Positions 29,498 through 30,682 of a stretch of DNA of 30,682 nt are shown piece after piece. Positions within the stretch are counted from its first letter, which is position 1. Each line of letters begins with the position of its first letter. The notes beneath the pieces are model-generated. The model searched no databases. It was not told where the DNA came from and was given only the letters and a program-made list of their open reading frames with translations. This DNA is from Subdoligranulum variabile (GTDB lineage: Bacteria > Bacillota > Clostridia > Oscillospirales > Ruminococcaceae), in assembly GCA_004554775.1 (NCBI GenBank), contig SFKI01000020.1:1-30682 (forward strand). Reading direction: 5' to 3'. The position numbers and the translations under genes are program-made.

Positions 29498-30682
29498 GGC
29501 CAGCGGGTCCACCGTGCCGATGGTCTTCATGGTGCGGTCGCTGCGCGGCATCACCCAGGAGAAGCCAGCCGTAATGTACGGATCGGTCAGCTTATAGTGC
29601 AGCCGTTCGGCAGTGGACAGGTCGTTGTACATGCCTAGGCAGAGATCGGCCTTGTCGTCCTCCAGCAGGGTCATATAGTCCTGGCGGGTGTTGCAGGTCA
29701 GCAGCTGGTAGCGGATGCCTGCGCGCTGCGCCAGGATGCTGAACAGCTTGACGCAGATGCCCGCCCAGTTGCCGTTTTCGTCCAGGTAGGAGTAGGGGGT
29801 AGCGGTCGGGGTTGGCGGCCACTGTCCAGACCTTGCCCTGCTTGTCGATGCTGTACAGGTAGGCCTGTTCTTCTGTTGTCAGCGAAAGCTTCGAGCTGCG
29901 GCTGGCGCTGGTGTACTTATCATGCAGGGCGCTCTGCCAGGACGGCTCCTGCCGCTCCAGGGCGATGAGGGCGTCGTTCAACAGCATCAGGGTATGGGCG
30001 TCCCCCCCTTGCGAACAGCCATGTAAAGCGGCGTCTCATCGAAGGCTTCCAGCACCCATTCGTCGGTGGTGATGCGGTTGATATTGCTGACGGCCGCCGT
30101 GATCTCGCCCTTGCGCAAGGCCTCAGCCAGCTCGTCATCGGTATCATAAAACACCGATTTATAGGTGAAATTATGGTCGGCGGCAAAGTTGATAAAGCTC
30201 TGGTTGCGTCCGTTGCCATCGCGCGAGAAGCCGACCACCATACCGTCGTAGGTATCGTACTCTCTGGCTTCGATGCTGCGGTCGCCTGCACGCACGGTCA
30301 GCATCGTGGTCACGGTGCCAATGGGACTGGCGGTAAAATCAAGGATCTCTTCGCGCTCGGGCGTTTTGCGCAGTATGGGAATCACGTCGATCTTGCCGCT
30401 GGCCAGCAGGGCAACGGCATCGTCGGCGTCGCCGTCGTAACCAAGATACTCATAGGTAATGTTGCGATACCGCGCAATTTTTTGCAGCAGATCATAGCTG
30501 TAGCCGCTGTAGCTGCCGTCGGAGTCGATCATATTAAAGCCGTCGTAGGCGTAGTAGCCCACCCGCAGCGTCTGGGTGGTACTATCGGCCAGCACGGGCG
30601 CACTGAGGGCGGGGGCAAAGATCAGCCCGCCCAGCAGCAACAGTGCCGCCGCCAGCGCCAGGAACCGGTGCAGAAAGCAGTG
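29498..30682 (-). pseudogene. Sensor portion of the hybrid kinase: signal peptide and two periplasmic-binding domains, frameshifted, 5' end outside the window
   Basis: The frame enters from the right edge with a signal-peptide-like stretch (HRFLALAAALLLLGG ... APVLADS). It continues with an SBP_bac_3-like domain (TLRVGYYAYDGFNMIDSDGS, YDLLQKIARYRNI, ASGKIDVIPILRKTPER), the amino-acid-binding fold. After AVRKGG it breaks at a C7 run (30002-30008, plus strand) and resumes one frame over with HTLMLLNDALIALERQEPSW. It breaks again at a G5 run (29795-29799) and resumes as YSYLDENGNWAG ... ADLCLGMYNDLSTAERL, a second binding domain, up to the amber codon at 29497-29495. One base added at the first run and one removed at the second restore the family reading. 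The start codon is not in the window. Confidence 0.8.

Noticed and set aside
1..30682. CRISPR array, tRNA or rRNA genes, transposases, integrases
   Set aside because: No regularly spaced repeats, cloverleaf-like sequence, ribosomal RNA motifs or recombinase-like proteins were recognised on reading.

Overview
The window looks like chromosomal DNA of a GC-rich gut Firmicute of the Oscillospiraceae (Faecalibacterium / Gemmiger / Subdoligranulum type). This is inferred from strong AGGAGG-type ribosome binding sites, sigma-A promoters with 17-base spacers, a SigK-like sporulation sigma factor, and short palindromic intergenic repeats of a kind common in that group. Three stretches are clearly poorer in GC: the start of the window with an Mrr-type nuclease (1-1250), the sigK-blaI intergenic region, and most of the third glycosyltransferase-like gene (21761-23140). 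No rRNA, tRNA, CRISPR array, transposase or phage gene was seen.

Layout. 1-1246: the tail of a possible serine hydrolase and a solitary type IV (Mrr) restriction enzyme. 1383-1877: an HD phosphohydrolase. 2158-7003: a tripartite tricarboxylate transport locus (RraA-like aldolase, TctB, frameshifted TctA, TctC lipoprotein) followed by an RpiR regulator. A TGTAA/TTACA operator lies in front of the locus. 7149-9596: a DUF2975 membrane protein with a YozG-like repressor, an inverted-repeat element and a DUF4173-type membrane protein. 9678-11243 (minus): a GNAT remnant, a transaldolase-family enzyme and AraD. 11472-12909: sigK and a BlaI-like repressor. 13099-14920: a divergent aminotransferase / membrane protein pair whose promoters share one -35 box.

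15022-24951 is the most coherent system: a cell-surface glycosylation locus. It holds a DUF6077-like membrane protein (apparently split), a WecE-type sugar aminotransferase, a GNAT N-acetyltransferase, three paralogous GT-C-like polytopic proteins, a DPM/GtrB-type GT2 glycosyltransferase and two SMR-type half-flippases resembling ArnE/ArnF. The proposed flow is: an amino-deoxysugar nucleotide is made and acetylated, the sugar is loaded onto a polyprenyl phosphate by the GT2 enzyme, flipped by the SMR pair, and transferred to surface polymers outside the cell by the GT-C-like proteins. The substrate and acceptor are not determined by the sequence.

25018-30682 (all minus): a PAP2 phosphatase, pyrG with a strong leader hairpin, and a hybrid sensor kinase with periplasmic-binding-type sensor domains that is disrupted by two frameshifts and an amber codon and runs off the window. 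Four apparent frameshifts in the window (tctA, the DUF6077-like gene, and two in the kinase) all fall in homopolymer runs. Sequencing error must therefore be weighed against genuine decay.
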